Shown in pieces: positions 32,919 to 34,641 of a stretch of 34,641 bases of DNA. The notes under the pieces were generated by a model. It did no database searches and was not told the DNA's origin. It was given only the letters and a program-made list of their open reading frames with translations. Both the position numbers and the translations under genes were made by a program. Position 1 is the first letter of the stretch. Each line of letters opens with the position of its first letter. The DNA comes from Geosiphon pyriformis (Eukaryota > Glomeromycota > Glomeromycetes > Archaeosporales > Geosiphonaceae). The stretch spans positions 50,214 through 84,854 of the forward strand of contig JAAOMT010000631.1 of NCBI GenBank assembly GCA_016748015.1, written 5' to 3'.

Positions 32919-34641
32919 ATGTCTGACCAAAGCGACTTAATTCAACAGTTCGTTAAGGTTGCCTCAGCTGATGAACAGCAAGCAATATTTTTCTTGGAGG
33001 CAAACAATTGGGACTTGAACGTAACTACTACTCGAGACTTTACGTTTGTAAAACTGAATTAGCACCCTTTTAATAATTTTTTCAGACCGCTTTAGGCCAG
33101 TTCTTTGAGAACCCCTCACTTACACAGCAAACTCCAGAACAAGAGCCAACCTCAGGCATATTTCAATCAAGTGAACCCTTTCAAAGGACAAGTTCGCGTC
33201 ATTCAAGTTCCGGCAACCCTCCAAAACGAGTGCCACCCTCTTCTCGCTCAGCAAATCCTCAGAGGTAAACAGTTAAATTAGGGTTTTAATCTGATTAAAT
33301 CATTCTTTTTCTCTAAACAATCATTTACTCTCAGCGCTCGTGTAGCCACTTTGGGAGATTTAGAAAAAGAATTGCCTGATGACGAAGACGAGGAAGATGA
33401 ACCCGAGAATTTATTCGCTGGGGGCGAGAAATCGTGAGGGCTAATATTGCATTTATTCCCAATAGATCTGATTGAACATTAACTTCCGTCAATATTGAAT
33501 GCAAAGGGGGATTTTCATGCAGAATCCAAATGCAAAAGCCTCTAGTTCTTTGGTTGGTGATATTTTAAAAAAAGCCGCCGAGTAAGAAATTCACTCCACT
33601 CATACCATCATCGAGTATTTCAATATACATATTTTTTGAAATTTCCCCTCAATATCTTTTACCTCTAAAAGAGGAGGTCGAGGTCACCTTGAAGAACAAA
33701 ATATTTCCGCACCCCCTTCACAACCCTTTTTTACTGGAACAGGTATCTATTTATTATTTTTAATTTTTTACTAATTTTGATATTAAAACTTTCAATATAT
33801 TAGGCTACACGCTTGGTAGTGAAGAAGAGCCCTCGATTGAGATCAGCAATACCCCGCCCCCCAGCTCGGAACCTTCCTTTGAGGAACCCGTTAGTTTTTC
33901 ATTTATTAAACTATATTAAACTTAAAAGTCAGTGATACAATATTGATGAATTTTCTTGGTTTCTAAATTCTTAGGTTGTGCGTCATTTGACATTTTGGAG
34001 GGATGGATTTAGTATCGAAGATGGACCTTTGATGGCTTATAATGATTCCGCCAATGAAGACTTTTTGAAAGCTATTAATAGCGGGTATGCTGTGAAAAAG
34101 ATTTGTATAGGATTTCTATCTACATGATTAATAGAATCTTTCATAACGGTTTTCTTACAGACGTGCTCCTTTGTCATTGCTGAATGTGAAGCAAGGACAA
34201 CCTGTTGATATGAGGGTAGCTCGCAAATTAGACGAAGATTATAAACCTCCTCCAAAAAAGCCTTCAAAGCCATTCTCAGGATCAGGCCAGAGGCTTGGAA
34301 GGTTATAATAATTTTGGTCATTAATTGGGACTGGTTTCAAAGTTTTAACTCATTTTAATTTTCTCGTAAAATTCTCAAGTCCTGGAAATATAATTTCGAG
34401 CACAGCCACTGTTGTACCATCAACTTCTCAGCCCTCCTCTAGCGCAAACTCCTTAAGAGCTACACAACTAGAAATTGACGAATCATTGCCAATAGCATCA
34501 ATTCAGATACGTATGGGCGACGGAACAAGGTAACCTTGGAATTATATTGAAATAACATAATAATTCCAGTTTTTTAACGTGTGAACTCACCTTGCAATCT
34601 ATAGGATGTTGGCTAGATTTAATCATAATCATACCGTTGGG
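32919..34641 (+). CDS. SHP1: p47/Shp1-type Cdc48 (p97) cofactor, UBA-SEP-UBX, 3' end outside window
   Basis: Adaptor that binds ubiquitinated cargo and the AAA ATPase Cdc48/p97, used in membrane fusion, autophagosome formation and proteasomal degradation. Exons: 32919-33020, 33086-33264, 33335-33433, 33507-33581, 33672-33742, 33804-33889, 33975-34084, 34161-34301, 34380-34529, 34605-34641 (runs off the window). They give 350 residues in one frame with GT-AG introns of 64-92 bp. An N-terminal UBA-like domain (about 1-40) starts [20 protein letters not shown] and contains [12 protein letters not shown] Ser/Pro-rich linker follows, then an acidic run ([20 protein letters not shown]), the usual region before the SEP domain. 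SEP begins near residue 205 ([20 protein letters not shown]) and runs to about 270. The UBX domain starts near 320 ([20 protein letters not shown]), truncated before its p97-contacting loop. Identity is clear from domain order and motifs. Confidence 0.95.

Noticed and set aside
34037..34321. 94-codon minus-strand open frame
   Set aside because: Lies opposite SEP-domain exons of the p47-type gene, which have clear homology and correct splice junctions.

Overview
The window looks like nuclear DNA of an AT-rich, intron-rich, early-diverging fungus. All introns I could place are GT-AG, and most are 65-150 bp. It has one extremely AT-rich repeat block and ordinary-composition housekeeping genes. 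Two degenerate gene families resemble families I associate with Mucoromycota, so a Glomeromycotina-like (arbuscular mycorrhizal) fungus is my best guess. That placement is inference, not proof.

Layout. Positions 1-8.2 kb are an AT-rich, CpG-poor, gene-free block. It holds one Tc1-like transposon (2443-3773) with good terminal inverted repeats but a broken transposase, a small terminal-inverted-repeat remnant (6352-6436) and a 57-bp tandem repeat array (6911-7189). From 8.2 to 10.3 kb there are two decayed protein-coding remnants: a reverse-strand fragment, and a forward-strand gene for a signal-anchored or secreted-type protein broken by frameshifts.

Positions 10450-26337 (minus strand) carry a complete cytoplasmic dynein heavy chain. 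I resolved it into 20 exons and 19 introns, summing to 14067 nt and 4688 residues in one continuous frame. Positions 26641-29714 (plus strand), divergent from dynein, hold a multi-exon gene of an unnamed family. Its splice sites are largely intact but its frame is broken by stops and frameshifts. It also contains a reverse-oriented fragment matching the 3' end of 25S rRNA (about 29021-29156), next to a 67-bp duplicated sequence. Positions 29.7-30.9 kb are spacer with a fold-back sequence.

Positions 30959-32472 (minus) encode a complete class IV (HDAC11-type) histone deacetylase in 4 exons, 335 residues. It is divergent from a p47/Shp1-type UBA-SEP-UBX cofactor of Cdc48/p97 (32919-34641, plus). 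That gene runs off the window at residue 350, inside its UBX domain. The two genes share a 446-bp promoter region with CCAAT boxes.

The intact genes are three independent housekeeping functions: microtubule motor, deacylase and p97 adaptor. I found no operon-like or defence-like system. The most unusual signals are the rRNA fragment inside a dead gene, the mutation pattern of that gene, the 57-bp array with 19-codon periodicity and a two-unit higher order, and a class IV deacetylase in a fungus.
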